DNA of 64,000 bases from Paralvinella palmiformis (GCA_025642065.1 JAODUP010000677.1:301001-365000), one strand, 5' to 3'. Shown: positions 13,132 through 23,530, counted from the first letter of the stretch. Made by a program: numbers and translations. The notes: generated by a model from the sequence alone, not told the origin.

Positions 13132-13734
13132 ATGGTGGGACAAGATAGGGATGGTATGATGGTGACATGAAACTCGTCAGTAACATGTCATAAACTGTGA
13201 GCAATGAATAATCAATACAAGTGCAAGTTTTTCATTGAAAACGCAACAACATGTTTGTGTGTGTGTGGGGGGGGGGAGATAATATAGATGGACGATTCAT
13301 CACCGTCCAACCAGCTGCTCATTTATTGCTGTGTCAGTCAGTGGTCACGTGACGGCTGATCAGTTGTCTCTTGTTGGAATCGAACCAAGAAGCTCCCGAC
13401 TTCTAGTCTGCTACTTTACCAATGGGCCATCGTGTTCAATCCATACTGCAATATTATGTAGATGTTAAGAGTATTTTTGTCATTAAAGCTATCTCAGTAT
13501 CTATTCAGTATTTCCTCCTGTCTGTTTTTCTATGACGACGACGATGATGATGATGATGATAGTGATGATGATGATGATGATGATGACTATTTATTTGTCT
13601 ATTTCAGCATCAGTGTGTTTGTGTCCAGTTGGAGAGCTGATGAGACCAGCAGCCGTGAGATGTTTGACAACATATCACAGAGCCTGGACGAGATGAGACA
13701 GCTTATCGAGTCATGTGATGCGGCTAAACTCTAA
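2572..13734 (+). CDS. CROT: Peroxisomal carnitine O-octanoyltransferase-like gene, C-terminal six coding exons (partial)
   Basis: Seen: six exons (2572-2702, 3917-4040, 4716-4794, 5222-5315, 5875-5994, 13608-13734) with AG/GT borders and compatible phases give 224 residues to the stop; vertebrate CROT is about 610, so this is roughly the C-terminal third. In order come HPDTFMQMALQLAYYR, FYHGRTETVRSCTVEAVEWC, DRHLFGL, GGGGNFILSTS, GVTPMCKDGFGIFY and the C-terminus DAAKL. Known: carnitine/choline acyltransferases bind carnitine with a conserved Arg in this region and with the Ser-Thr-Ser motif; CROT transfers medium-chain acyl groups from CoA to carnitine in peroxisomes. The RTETVRSCTVEAV and VTPM..DGFG blocks favour CROT over CRAT, CPT or ChAT. 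AKL is a PTS1 signal. The catalytic His lies in exons outside the window. Start codon and promoter are not visible. Confidence 0.88.
3917..4040 (+). CDS. CROT: CROT-like coding exon B, carnitine-binding block
   Basis: Acceptor CCAATTGACAG, donor AAAG|GTTTGT. The first G completes the Arg codon from exon A. The exon encodes PAPTYETASTRKFYHGRTET, then VRSCTVEAVEWC and SMLDP. The GRTET-x-R block is the most diagnostic family segment in the window. It ends in phase 0. Confidence 0.92.
4071..4571. repeat. 87-bp minisatellite in a CROT intron, about 5.8 copies
   Basis: GTAATTCAAAT(T/G)AATATCG recurs at 4071, 4158, 4245, 4332, 4419 and 4506, exactly 87 bp apart. Copies differ by a few substitutions, and the last breaks off near 4571. 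Each full copy contains TTGACACAG|GTATGAAGT, an acceptor-like and a donor-like site abutted, with junctions after 4142, 4229, 4316, 4403 and 4490. The array starts 30 bp after the exon B donor. Confidence 0.93.
4716..4794 (+). CDS. CROT: CROT-like coding exon C
   Basis: Acceptor ATGTTACAG, donor CAAG|GTCAGT. Phase 0 start: NKKKLDLFKRAMDKHVTMMK then ETVDSQ, ending with one base of a Gly codon. It corresponds to the helical segment between the GRTET block and the DRHLLGL block in the family. Confidence 0.85.
5222..5315 (+). CDS. CROT: CROT-like coding exon D
   Basis: Acceptor TTCATTTCAG, donor AAAAG|GTAATA. Encodes GCDRHLFGLQITALEENLP, then TPEIFTHPSWTK and two bases of Ser. D-R-H-L-x-G-L is conserved across carnitine acyltransferases. 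Confidence 0.9.
5875..5994 (+). CDS. CROT: CROT-like coding exon E, STS motif
   Basis: Acceptor ATGTTCCAG, donor GACTT|GTGAGT. Encodes SGGGGNFILSTSCVGF then GGVTPMCKDGFGIFYSITND. The Ser-Thr-Ser triad is intact. Reading through the donor meets a TGA immediately, so splicing is required to reach the C-terminus. Confidence 0.92.
6375..6895. repeat. 105-bp minisatellite with 210-bp higher-order period, in the last CROT intron
   Basis: About five copies of a 105-bp unit built from smaller TTTACNGTTACTGTCATCTCT-like blocks. Alternate copies read CAATCATCTC (6442, 6652, 6862) and CAATCCTCTC (about 6547 and 6757), a dimeric higher-order pattern. As 105 is divisible by three, one frame stays open for 213 codons from 6353. 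The peptide is only repeated LLSSLLEHLL and VISVYSYSTL, so I do not call it a gene. Confidence 0.92.
7249..7301. repeat. Perfect hairpin: 21-bp arms, 11-nt loop, containing SINE 3'-end sequence
   Basis: Arms 7249-7269 and 7281-7301 are exact reverse complements. Loop and right arm read CCGTAAAACATCAATCATCA, matching the 3' end of the SINEs at 1742-1929 (minus) and 25714-25834. The sequence CTTCTCGTTCCACGC also occurs as a direct repeat at both sides (from 7233 and 7294). It looks like two SINE 3' ends joined head to head, or a foldback product. Confidence 0.85.
8310..8450 (+). mobile_element. tRNA-derived SINE
   Basis: A-box-like GATAGCCGTAACGCAGTTGG, B box GGTTCAAATAT (8358-8368), then GGTGTTTCATC (8391-8401) and a diverged body with AAATTTGCCGTAAACTC. 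It sits in the long last CROT intron, after a (CA)n/(CACG)n tract at 8190-8260. Confidence 0.7.
9490..9698 (+). mobile_element. tRNA-derived SINE with (ATG)n tail
   Basis: The head ATTAGCGCGGTTGGTCACAG matches the minus-strand copy at 12610-12760. A degenerate B box follows near 9541, then GAAGGGTGTTCATTC (9565-9579). The body ends in (ATG)n at 9668-9698, consistent with a simple-repeat 3' tail. Confidence 0.65.
10518..10790 (+). mobile_element. tRNA-derived SINE, second family
   Basis: Good internal promoter: A box GTAGCTCAGTGGTTAGTGCG (10523-10542) and B box GGTTCGATTCC (10568-10578). The body lacks the GTTTCATC box of most copies here. The acceptor-stem side does not pair well and there is no CCA-ready end, so this is a SINE head rather than a functional tRNA. 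Confidence 0.65.
10800..10925 (-). mobile_element. SINE body (antisense), head decayed
   Basis: GATGAAACATCC (10886-10897) with CTTCAGAC after it, and TTTTACGGCCATTATTGGGG to its left, give the reverse complement of the SINE body seen at 25714-25834. The tRNA-like head to the right is hard to recognise. Confidence 0.6.
11020..11090 (-). mobile_element. tRNA-like SINE head (antisense fragment)
   Basis: The complement of 11034-11045 is GGGTTCAAATCC, a B box. To its right, GGTTTATAACGCATTGCTGA is compatible with the rest of a tRNA-like head. No body is recognisable. Confidence 0.45.
12610..12760 (-). mobile_element. tRNA-derived SINE (antisense)
   Basis: GATGAAACACCC (12661-12672) is the complement of the shared GGGTGTTTCATC box. 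The complement of 12692-12704 is GGGGTTCAAATCC (B box), and the complement of about 12715-12745 is the head with AACGCGGTTGGTCACAATCC. Confidence 0.75.
13330..13440 (-). mobile_element. tRNA-derived SINE head (antisense), second family
   Basis: The complement of 13376-13386 is GGTTCGATTCC; the complement of about 13415-13436 reads TGGCCCATTGGTAAAGTAGC, an A-box region. It lies 170 bp upstream of the last CROT exon. Confidence 0.65.
13608..13734 (+). CDS. CROT: CROT-like last coding exon, PTS1 end
   Basis: Acceptor TTGTCTATTTCAG at 13595-13607, just after a (GAT)n tract (13532-13586). The first C completes Phe from exon E. Encodes ISVFVSSWRADETSSREMFD through DEMRQLIESCDAAKL and stop TAA 13732-13734. 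SSW plus an alternating helix matches the family C-terminus. The final AKL is a canonical peroxisomal PTS1; by recollection vertebrate CROT ends in another PTS1-like tripeptide, so the exact signal differs. Confidence 0.9.
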
Positions 13735-15460
13735 GTCACGTGACCACGCTAATCATGTGACTAACTCGAGACGTGACGTTGTTGACTCGAGCAAACCTAA
13801 CTTTGGTCATCTTACCGCGAGAGAAGTGCTAATCAGATTTCTAATAATTCGATATTTTTTTAATCCTTTCCCCAAAATTAATGCACATTTTAGCACAGAT
13901 TGTTTTCAATGGAAACATGTAGCCAAATTGGCATCACTAAAGAAATAATAATCTGTTTTACTAATGTACTGTCACAAATCCTCTCTCTCTGTCTCTCTGT
14001 GTGTGTGTGTGTGTGTGTGGTTTTCTGTTCCCAATATTGATGTGCATTAAACAGCTATTAGGCAATAATCCTCTTCCTTAAGAGGGAGTTGGAAATATAA
14101 AAATCTGGGATTAAGTACTTGGAGGGACCCTACCAAATCAACACTTTTGGTAACACAGTTTCGAAAATCATAGTATTTCTTTTGACAGTTGTAATAAAGG
14201 TTAGCGTTATAAAACAATAATTAAGCCCTTGTTGTGTAGTTAGTTATGTGTACCCTCATACGGCTAGAAACGGTTTGTAAAACCTGCCCTAACCAGAGCT
14301 TTGTATAAAAACTGTGTGAGACGGGGTTACGCGGATATGATGTGTCTAGTTAGGTTTAGCTCCTCTTGTAATGGTGTTTAACTGAAGATGTCGTGTCTTT
14401 TACAGTCTAGGAGTAATACTCAAACTATGGCTTTTAATTGGAACCAAAATTAAAAGACGAATGACGACGTGGAATTCGTAAATATGTCGCATGTCACACA
14501 ACACTAGTCAGTTAATTTTGTTGTTTTGTAATAAATATTGAAATAATTGGGCATGATTCATCAGGGGATAGGTGTTATCAGTTCTAAACTTTTCGACGAT
14601 TCGCCACCACCAGTAGTCGTGACACTATCTCGTCCGTGACCAATAGATCCAGTATTCTGTTGTGGATCCTGTACGCCGCGTGTTTTCCGTGTTTTCCGAT
14701 GAAGATTGGGGTGTGACTCTGGGGAGAGGGTGGGGATAAAACGGGGTCAACATCGCCATCGTGTTGCCGCCCTCTTGTGGCTAGTTTTGTGTCCTCTAAT
14801 CCGTTCCGCCACCCCCCACCCACCCTCTATCATCGAGTCCATTGTCCGATCCGTTGACATTTAACAGCAACACTGATAGACATTTATTGGAAGGACAAAG
14901 GGGGAGGTCAATGATCGGAAAAGGCGTGAAATTATCATCAAAGTCCGCAGTGTCCGCTATCATGTTATTAATGGACGCGTATCAAATGACAACAATCATG
15001 TAATATTGGCCAACCAGCACCACCATCGACGTACACAAAGATAATGATTAATTATTGTTTGTGATAACTCACTCTAAATATTCATGTTTGTTAAACATTA
15101 TTCCACCCCGGAGACTGGGGGAGGTGGGATTTCGGTTACGCAGTGATTACGTTGTGTGTGTGTGTTCTTTTCCTATCTGAACAGCCACCTCCCCACCATC
15201 GCCCGGTCTTTATTTGATATATTACCCCCGGGGAGACACCCATCTCGTTATGGCCGGCTATGTTGTGATATTGGATCCACTCTCCTGGTAGCTAGGACCG
15301 AACAAAGTTCCCCGAACCACTTGATACTGGCATCCTGGCAGCTTTGCGATTACTGTACGAGCCGATTGTGCGGCTTCTGTTTGTGTAGAACTTGCTCGTA
15401 TTTGGTTTTAATCGTCGCCGGCTTTTGTTTTATCACTAAACGGTGATTTAGGTAATTAGC
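13735..15460. other. CROT 3' UTR and intergenic DNA without supported gene
   Basis: It begins with the CROT 3' UTR, which includes (CT)n/(GT)n at 13980-14018. From 14580 to 15450 it is somewhat GC-richer, with open frames on both strands (14584-14823 minus; 15156-15446 plus) that match no family I recognise. Confidence 0.5.
14046..14198 (+). promoter_or_regulatory. Candidate CROT polyadenylation signals
   Basis: ATTAAA at 14046-14051 and AATAAA at 14193-14198 are the first good hexamers after the stop; another AATAAA lies near 14530. Either of the first two would give a 3' UTR of about 330-490 bases. Which is used cannot be decided from sequence. Confidence 0.45.
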
Positions 15461-15462
15461 GT

Positions 15463-15804
15463 GAGCTCCGGTGGCCTAGCGGTTAAGCACCCGGCACTTG
15501 GTGCCAACGGTCACAGGTTCGAACCCCGTAAGAGGTCGAAACTTTTCCAGGGATTAATTTCTCGGCTCACAACATCGTGGGTGGCTGACCACGTTAAATG
15601 GTGCTGGCGTCTCCACTGAATTATTTAAAATAAAGGGGGACGTTAACAAAAAACCTGAGGGTATCTCGGCTCCATCTTTCCATACTGCTCCCCTGTGAGT
15701 GGGGGGGGGGGGAGGAGTTTTCTCAACCACGCTAACATAGAGGCTGTGCAGAATAAGCGACAGCCTGGGGATTCTCCCCGAACAACAAAACAAACAAACA
15801 AACA
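15463..15804 (+). mobile_element. tRNA-derived SINE with (CAAA)n tail
   Basis: Head with A box GGTGGCCTAGCGGTTAAGC and B box GGTTCGAACCC (15516-15526), a ~250-bp body interrupted by a G run, and a tail CAAACAAACAAACA at 15790-15804. The A/B spacing suits a tRNA-like head. The body differs from the GTTTCATC family, so this is a separate family. Confidence 0.7.
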
Positions 15805-18800
15805 GGTAATTAGCTCTTTTTTTTTGTATATGTTGTTTTCATATCGGCCATGGTTGTCGGGTTCGAACGCGTTTATGATTTAGTTCGTCAAACGTGATCT
15901 AGACGTCTGAGATGTTCCTTGTTTTAGGCCGAGCTAATAAAACTCGGCGTGCCATCAACATCATCCACCAGTCAAAAAGTAACATTTTAGAATCAATAAG
16001 AGACATCCTATATTCTATTTTAGTATCATTTCCTAGTGATACAACAGTTCGTGGCCACGTGATTGAATCGGTAGATTATTTATCATTACTCTTAGATGTT
16101 CATTATATATTTCGTTTAGTTATAATACACTTATTCTTCTTGCTGTCTAAACCATTGAATGCTATCCGTGGCTGATGTTAGCTGATAGAATCTTCACTCT
16201 GTAAGGTCTAATCTTTGTCTGTTGTTTCGTGTCTTGTTCTGTCTATATGTGCACCACCGTTTATCTCTCTTGGCCTGTACACGCACGTGCGTGCGCGCGC
16301 GCGCCCGTGTGTGTGTGTATGTCGAACTGGCTGTCTTCCTTTTCGTCGGTATGTGCCTCTGCCTGTTTGACCTCCGCTTCTGACACTATCGATCTCTCTA
16401 GCTGGCTGTCCATCTGTGTACCAGGCTATTAAGAGGTACAGGTAATTAGTAACCGCGTACCTGTGATAGACCATCTAGGTGTATGCATCATTATTGTCGA
16501 GGGCATACAGTGACCTGATCTCATTAGGTATTCAGTACCATGTGTCTGCGATTTCTCTCTAAATGACAGTCGCCGTACTCTTACACCGACATTAAACTGC
16601 TATCTACTCGACAACGTAACACATTCTCTGACTGGCCATTATATATATATATATATATATATATCACATTCACCTTGAGGCGTCGCCTTTTATTCATTAT
16701 ACTAAAAAGGCACGTTCCTACTAGGACTTTAACTGCTATTTGACGCATTGAACTATTTATAATTTCAGATAACGTAATTATTCATCAGGGTTTTTTTTTT
16801 GTGTGTGGTTATTCTGTACTCTTGCCATTCAATCCGTTTCGCGTTCCATTACTTTCCCATTTGTTAAACGTACCAGCAGCGGATCGTCCTCGTTAGAGAT
16901 GTTAAAACTATGCCGAAGTAAAACGGTGCCAATTAATGACTGGGCCGAAGCGTTTAGCTAAAGATGAATGTTCATCCTATTCGGCGTAGTCGGCTGTCCT
17001 TAATTTAAAGATCTACGAACGTCATTTGTCTACTGATGGCTAATTAACTAGTATTAGCCACCGACCTGAGCTGTGTTAGTGCGGCGTTTAGCCGCGTCGT
17101 GGTCTAACAAAATCAGCCCGCCTCTGTAATAACCGGATCTCTCGCCTCAAACGGCGGCTTCGTGTCAATTTGGTTTTAAACTGGACTCTAATCTGACGAT
17201 GTCAATTATCGATGTTAAGTGATTGTTACGTATTGTGAGGAGATGGCATGCGGGCTGTTTGTTTGTTTGTTCGTTGTTTTGCTTCCTTCACATCTGATTA
17301 TTGTTTATGTTTGTTGGCCTGGCCTGCTTCCTCTCGGCTACATCAGCAATATTAATGTCCGTTGGCCATAACAAGTCTATTGGTGGGATGAAGACAATAC
17401 TCTATGAAGATACATTAGTTATTGATAAATGCGAACAGTGTGGTCTATCCTTCTTAGTAGCGTACAGTAGTGTATGGTGTACTATATTTTGTTTACATTT
17501 GCACGCACGTATTACAATTATGATATGATTTGATGGACCTATTTAATTGGTTTTATTGCTTCATTTTATTGTCTATTGGTGTCTAAGTTTTAAAGTCTGT
17601 GTGTGTGTGTGTTAAATTCATTTATATGTTAAAAATTCTAATCTTACGGTATCTACCAGATGTTTTTAGTCACTTATCAGTATTTATATACTTATTGTAT
17701 TTTAACGCCCGTTCATTGTGTAACATCATACAATGTCCAGTGTTTCTGTTTTTTTTACCCGAAGTTGATTTTCTTTCGGGGGACATATATCGTTGATATT
17801 ACGTCCGAACCTCCACAATATGGTGACAGACTATTTGTGACTTGCCACTTGTAAATCAAATATAATTTCACGTGCGCTTACTGCATAAATATCTCATTGT
17901 TTTTGTGTCCTAGCAGTCTGATGTCCCACGGCCATATTTATACATACACATCGCGAGTTAGTTTTCGTTATACAGCTACAACGGATCTGGCGGCCGCCAC
18001 ACACACACCGCGCGCGCACACACACACATGTTGCCCAGAGACATGTTTTACCAGTAGTCGTAACCTTTGAACTGGTCAACGAGTGTCTGTAATTATATAC
18101 AATTTATTAATTTGCTTTCATCTGTATGTGAACTCTGGGACCAGGTAACAACTACCACAGTGTGTGTGTGTGTATGCATGGGGGTGGAGTGGGGGAGGGG
18201 GGACGTTGTAAATGAGAAGTTATAACATACTATGTTCTATATAATTATTTGGAGGTTTATTTATATGATTGGGGAGTGGTTTGATGTGCTGTCCCTTTCA
18301 CACAAACACATACACACCCTACACCTTAATAGGAACAGTTAGTATGTACATAGTAGCATCCTTACCAACCATCACATGCACACAAACTCACAGTAGAGAA
18401 GCATTATGATTATGCCAATATAATATTATTATGTTAATTTCTTTTAAATATTCTAATTATAATAAATGTTTACACAGACATTTTATTGACAGATTTACTA
18501 ACTAAAGCCATGGCTTTATGGATACCGTGTTATTATTATTTAGGAAAGTGGATTTATTTATTGATATATATATATATATATCCTGTTGTATTATTAGGTT
18601 TTTATCATTAAGGTATCAATCAACGATAATTGTCAGGATTTTATTATATTCGGATTATTAATATCGATATTCTGTAATTATTCAATCCGATATTATGTTC
18701 CATTTTACGTTTAAAGTCACATCCATAAAGTGGGGACCAATAGCATAACGACTTGGTAGTTGATGTTCTAATTCAATTGTCACAGTTTGTTTTCTTCATT

Positions 18801-19183
18801 TTTCTTTTGTTAATTCTCTTTGCAAGAAGCAATAATAATAATAAAAGCTTGTACGGTTATAGTCTTGTTTAATAAACTTCTCTTTATGCTGAAGCATGTG
18901 TCCTTTTAGGCTTTGCGTATAACTTGTAAAAAAAGTTGTCAACTATTTCTGATCCAGTACATCTTCGTTATAAATTACAAAATATTAATTTACAAACTGT
19001 GTGTGTGTGTGTGTGTGGCTCTCTCTGTCTATCGCCCCCTCCCACTGTGTGTGTGTGTGTGTGTTAGGGGGGAGATGTGTGTGTCTATGTCCATATCTCC
19101 CTTATTTCGTCCGTGTATGTGGCTCTATCTGTCTGTATCTATCTGTCACCCACTTTGTGTGTGGGTGTGTTTACCTCACTCAC

Positions 19184-19226
<43 letters not shown>

Positions 19227-19940
19227 TCCGAAGGAGAAGGAAATGCTATTTGTTTTCATGACAACCCCCCCCCTCGCACACCAGAAGCTAAAAGGATAGA
19301 AACTCGGATAACTGTATCAACTTGTCGTAAATTATGTAGCCATTATATAAAGAAAGAAATAACATATACTCCGGTGATGTTAATACTAACAAATAACATG
19401 TACAATATTGTCAAGTCTTATAGGATGGACGAATGTTATTTAACGACGTCATGTCTTATAGAGAGAGACCCTACTAAATACATACATCCAGTAATAGACT
19501 CGTCAAAGGGTAAACACAATGACGTATATGGCATTACGTTAACGTGTAGCAATCGATGAAGATGTTTGATGGCAGATATCCATCACCTCACCGTCTTCTA
19601 ATAGTCTTCATCATGTACACGTCTCCGGCCACGCTTCTTGAATATTACTATTTGAAAAGGCGCACGTTTTAAAAACATTTTGTTGACATTCCTACGTTAT
19701 TTTTTAGCTTCCTATTTTAATTTATCAAATAGTCATAATAATAATAATAATAATAATGTAGATTATATTAATACTTTCTTACTGACAGGATGTCAACGAT
19801 GTCGCCGAATAGTGGAACTATTTTATAATCTATAATGTTGACATTCAGATAATGACAATCATAATAATACGAATATAAATTTGTATGCATGCAATTTATC
19901 AGTTAAACTAAACATTAAAAGGGCAATAAACATATAGTAC

Positions 19941-19983
<43 letters not shown>
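15805..19983. other. Intergenic, no supported gene
   Basis: Contains short (GC)n/(TG)n tracts (16280-16320, 17990-18030, 18999-19060), (TA)n at 16639-16664, (TC)n at 19187-19214 and a CpG-containing non-repetitive stretch at 16860-17190. Open frames at 18913-19559 arise from the dinucleotide tracts. No splice-bounded homologous exon was seen. Confidence 0.5.
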
Positions 19984-19985
<2 letters not shown>

Positions 19986-20119
19986 TATAGTTAATCTGTA
20001 TAATCTTCAGGTAATCAGATATTCAGGTAATATATCTATTGTTAAGTGAGATTTAATACACTTTGCCTGAAAATTTCAGGTAATATGCATATTACCTGAT
20101 TATAGAGATTAACTGTAAC
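19984..20119. mobile_element. Small inverted-repeat element (MITE-like) inside a (TA)n tract
   Basis: The left end GTTATAGTTAATCTGTATAA and the complement of the right end GTTACAGTTAATCTCTATAA match over ~30 bp, continuing to AGGTAAT on both sides. (TA)n lies on both sides (19943-19965; 20122-20150), consistent with TA-targeted insertion. The interior has a perfect 22-bp palindrome at 20077-20098. No coding capacity; about 136 bp. Confidence 0.7.
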
Positions 20120-20153
<34 letters not shown>

Positions 20154-20330
20154 GAGACGCCACAATACCTGAGTTGCCCGGGGCCCTACACCCTTCAACA
20201 GATGTCTCTATTGAACAATGTTAATATATGAAAGGTGAGACTGGAAGATTTAAATACACGGCTTCTTCCTTATCTTTGGGAATAAATATGGCCAAAAATA
20301 ATTCCATGATAGCGGTAATTACTGGATCAA

Positions 20331-20956
20331 CCTTCATCCGAGATTAACCTACAATTACTTCACCAACCTTCATTCGAGATTAACCTACAATTACTTCACC
20401 AACCTTCATTCGAGATTAACCTACAATTACTTCACCAAACCTTCATCCGAGATTAACCTACAATTACTTCACCAACCTTCATTCGAGATTAACCTACAAT
20501 TACTTCACCAACCTTCATTCGAGATTAACCTACAATTACTTCACCAAACCTTCATCCGAGATTAACCTACAATTACTTCACCAACCTTCATCCGAGATTA
20601 ACCTACAATTACTTCACCAACCTTCATCCGAGATTAACCTATAATTACTTCACCAACCTTCATCCGAGATTAACCTACAATTACTTCACCAACCTTCATC
20701 CGAGAGTAACCTATAATTACTTCACCAAACCTTCATCCGAGATTAACCTACAATTACTTCACCAACCTTCATCCGAGATTAACCTACAATTACTTCACCA
20801 AACCTTCATCCGAGATTAACCTACAATTACTTCACCAACCTTCATCCGAGATTAACCTATAATTACTTCACCAAACCTTCATCCGAGATTAACCTACAAT
20901 TACTTCACCAACCTTCATCCGAGATTAACCTACAATTAGTTCACCAAACCTTCATC
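20331..20956. repeat. 36/37-bp minisatellite, 17 copies
   Basis: The unit begins CCTTCATCCGAGATTAACCT and ends AATTACTTCACCAA. The 17 full copies differ at few sites: CATCCG or CATTCG, CCAACC or CCAAACC, CTACAAT or CTATAAT. The first six copies follow C-T-T-C-T-T at the CATYCG site, with the extra A every third copy, so the left half has a ~109-bp higher-order period. Confidence 0.95.
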
Positions 20957-21914
20957 TCGTACGGAAGATTATCATTATAATTAGGTCCATTCACTGTATT
21001 CAGTTACCAAGATTATGACGAAAATAGATGGGAAACATATTTAAAAAAAACATAGAAAATATATTCCCTTAAAAGAATATCACAAAAATAGGTAGAATTA
21101 ATATAAACACACACATAAACATTTATATTTGTGCTAATGAAGTAGGTGTCTTCATATTTTTCTAACCCAGTTCTGGACATCGCATGAACAAGTTGAATCA
21201 CACTTCATTGTTGTATGTACATTTCGTTGACAGTATAAGCTGGTATAAAGTAGTACGCTGTTAGCCACACACCGGATGACCAAATGACCGGATGGAAAAT
21301 CTCCTATAAACGAAATCACGTAAACCCGGGAATGTTAGCCCCCCCCGCCCATTAGCTTAACCAACTTCTCATCATGGATGTGATAAATTGACGTCGGGGT
21401 CTAAACGCGTGGAAGAGTTCTACTCGACGAAGAAAAGCTAAAAGAAAAAAGCTTAATCTCTACCTTTCTGTGGATTACTCAACGAACTGACCTCTCCGTT
21501 GACCTTATCGTGAAGAACAGATAAAACCGTCATTCAGGTAAACGAACTGACAACTCAGCCCCCGGTAACCCTTCTATTAATGCCCCCCCCCCTCTTTGTT
21601 ATTGATAAACAAACAACTCTCAACTGCCGGCAAACGGCATCCGGATTCGTCCTCCATCAAGGTTACGTCACCAAATCGATTGTTTGCTGAGACAACACGT
21701 TCATTTGGATGTAATTAGCCAAGCTTAATTGCTCGCTTTCGCCCGTAGACCCGCACGCAGTTCACTCTTGACGAGAACCGGAAGTTGGAACCATGGCTCT
21801 CAAACCAATCACAAGTCTGGATCATATTTATTTTCATATTTATTAAACAGATGTTGTGTTTAGGATGTCGGTACTTATCCGTGTTGTTGATATACCGTAA
21901 TATCATTGTTTAAG
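20957..21914. other. Intergenic, no supported gene
   Basis: Non-repetitive sequence with C runs near 21338 and 21582. Open frames at 21013-21201 and 21715-21906 (minus) have no recognisable domain or splice context. Confidence 0.45.
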
Positions 21915-22109
21915 ACAACCGAGGGGCGCTCTCGTGACGCGTTTGGGATTGATTCCCAGTACTGGCTGTCTCTGTGGGATCTTTCAGCTTGCAGTAAATG
22001 ATTCGGCCCGATCATAGCAAATCTCGAAATTGGGTTCGAATCTGGATCTTACGTGTGTCTGCATGGGCTTTTCCCCCACTGACTCACCCCTCAATATATT
22101 CAATATATA
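21915..22109 (+). mobile_element. Possible tRNA-like SINE fragment left of the MITE
   Basis: GGGATTGATTCCCAG (about 21949) and GGGTTCGAATCTGG (about 22033) resemble two B boxes, and GTGGGATCTTTCAGC follows the first. The order suggests two decayed heads, or one SINE split by the transposon at 22110. Confidence 0.4.
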
Positions 22110-22642
22110 CAGTAAAACTCGCATATATCGAAGTCCAGGCGACCTACGAAAACAATTCGATATACACGTATTTCGTTATAACCGAAGTTATATAAATAAC
22201 ATTTATCAAATAATTGATGAAATGATAATATAGTCAGAAGAAGTCAATAATATATCAATTTATTATTAACCATATTTCACCTCTATTTATACACCATTTC
22301 GATGTTTCAGCACATCGTTTGTTTCAAATAAATTGCAATTAACACATTTTAAAATTTGTTGGTGAAACTGATATTTTCTAATTGGTTTATAACAATTCGA
22401 TATAGATGTACATGTACGCGTAGTTCATTAGGTTTCTCTTGATGCCACGGAGATTCGAAGATCCATCGGTGATAATCTATGACAATTCGACATATGCGTA
22501 GTAAATTACAATGCTTATGATATATAAAATTCGAAATAAACAAAGTTGTTCACTATGAAAGTAAATAGGAGTTTGTCGGAACCAACAACATACTTCGCAG
22601 GTATTTCGTGCTAAGCGAGTTTGAATTATCCGAGTTTTACTG
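22110..22642. mobile_element. Non-autonomous pogo/Tigger-like Tc1-mariner MITE with TA duplication
   Basis: Ends are CAGTAAAACTCG (22110-22121) and the exact complement CGAGTTTTACTG (22631-22642), flanked by TA at 22108-22109 and 22643-22644. CAGT(A/G)(A/G)AACTCG-type ends followed by (T/C)CGAA-like sequence are typical of pogo/Tigger elements. The 533-bp interior is AT-rich with repeated ACAATTCGATAT-like motifs and no transposase frame. Confidence 0.85.
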
Positions 22643-22659
22643 TAATTGCCCTTTCCTTA

Positions 22660-22790
22660 AATGATGTTGTCGGCCTTTAAATCTGGGTTCGAATCCCCAG
22701 TATTACCGGTGTGGGATGTTTCATCCCATCATCCGTTCTGCTTAGGCAGTATCCCGTCCGCCATATATCCCATGTAGGAGCTAAACAAAA
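22660..22790 (+). mobile_element. tRNA-derived SINE
   Basis: B box GGTTCGAATCC (22686-22696) and GGGATGTTTCATCCC (22713-22727). The body ends GGAGCTAAACAAAATAGT. It may be the right half of the SINE interrupted by the MITE. Confidence 0.65.
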
Positions 22791-22799
22791 TAGTGGACA

Positions 22800-22880
22800 A
22801 AAGAGAACGTGAGGCTCAAAATTATGAATAATAATTCAACAGGGGATAAGAAATACAGGCCAGGCCGATTGGTAAGTTCC

Positions 22881-22930
<50 letters not shown>

Positions 22931-23495
22931 TGCCGCTGCTGTTACTGCCATTATAGTTTTACTGAAGATGCAAAATATGATTATGACACTGTTTACATCG
23001 ACTGTCCAAACAGAACTGCTCGATGATGGCCGGTTTATAATAAAGAAGACCAACCCTAAAAGCTTCCCGTATCTCCCACAATGTTTGTTATTGTGACTTC
23101 AGCTTACATTAATGGCCACCAATAAATCATCGCTGTTGAAGGCCAGTCCGTGTCTAATTAGTTCTGGAGCATCGCTGACACGTAATGGATCCGGAACCCG
23201 AAAATATCCCTCTTCCGTTTGGCGCATCGTTCTCCGATGATGCCGCTTTCCGGATATATGGATCGCCGGTTTCTATACGTTAGTGCACGTTGGGTGCGGG
23301 TGGCTGGGATGGGGAATGATGGGTGGGTGGTGTAGCGGCGATGGAATATTTAGATGTTGCCGGGTTTTGGGTGCGAAAATCATATTTTTGAGACTCTGAG
23401 TAAAAAAATATTCTAGGTTAAGTCTAGGGAAGAATTTCTCTTGGTTGGCCTGCCCTTTGGGTGCGGGGAACTGAAGTGGCCTACCCGGATCACAC

Positions 23496-23530
<35 letters not shown>

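Noticed and set aside
14584..15446. Possible gene downstream of CROT on either strand
   Set aside because: Open frames of 79 and 96 codons without domain, signal or splice support; sequence merely GC-richer.
18913..19559. Frames of 86-160 codons
   Set aside because: Driven by (TG)n and (CT)n runs; the non-repetitive tail has no recognisable motif.
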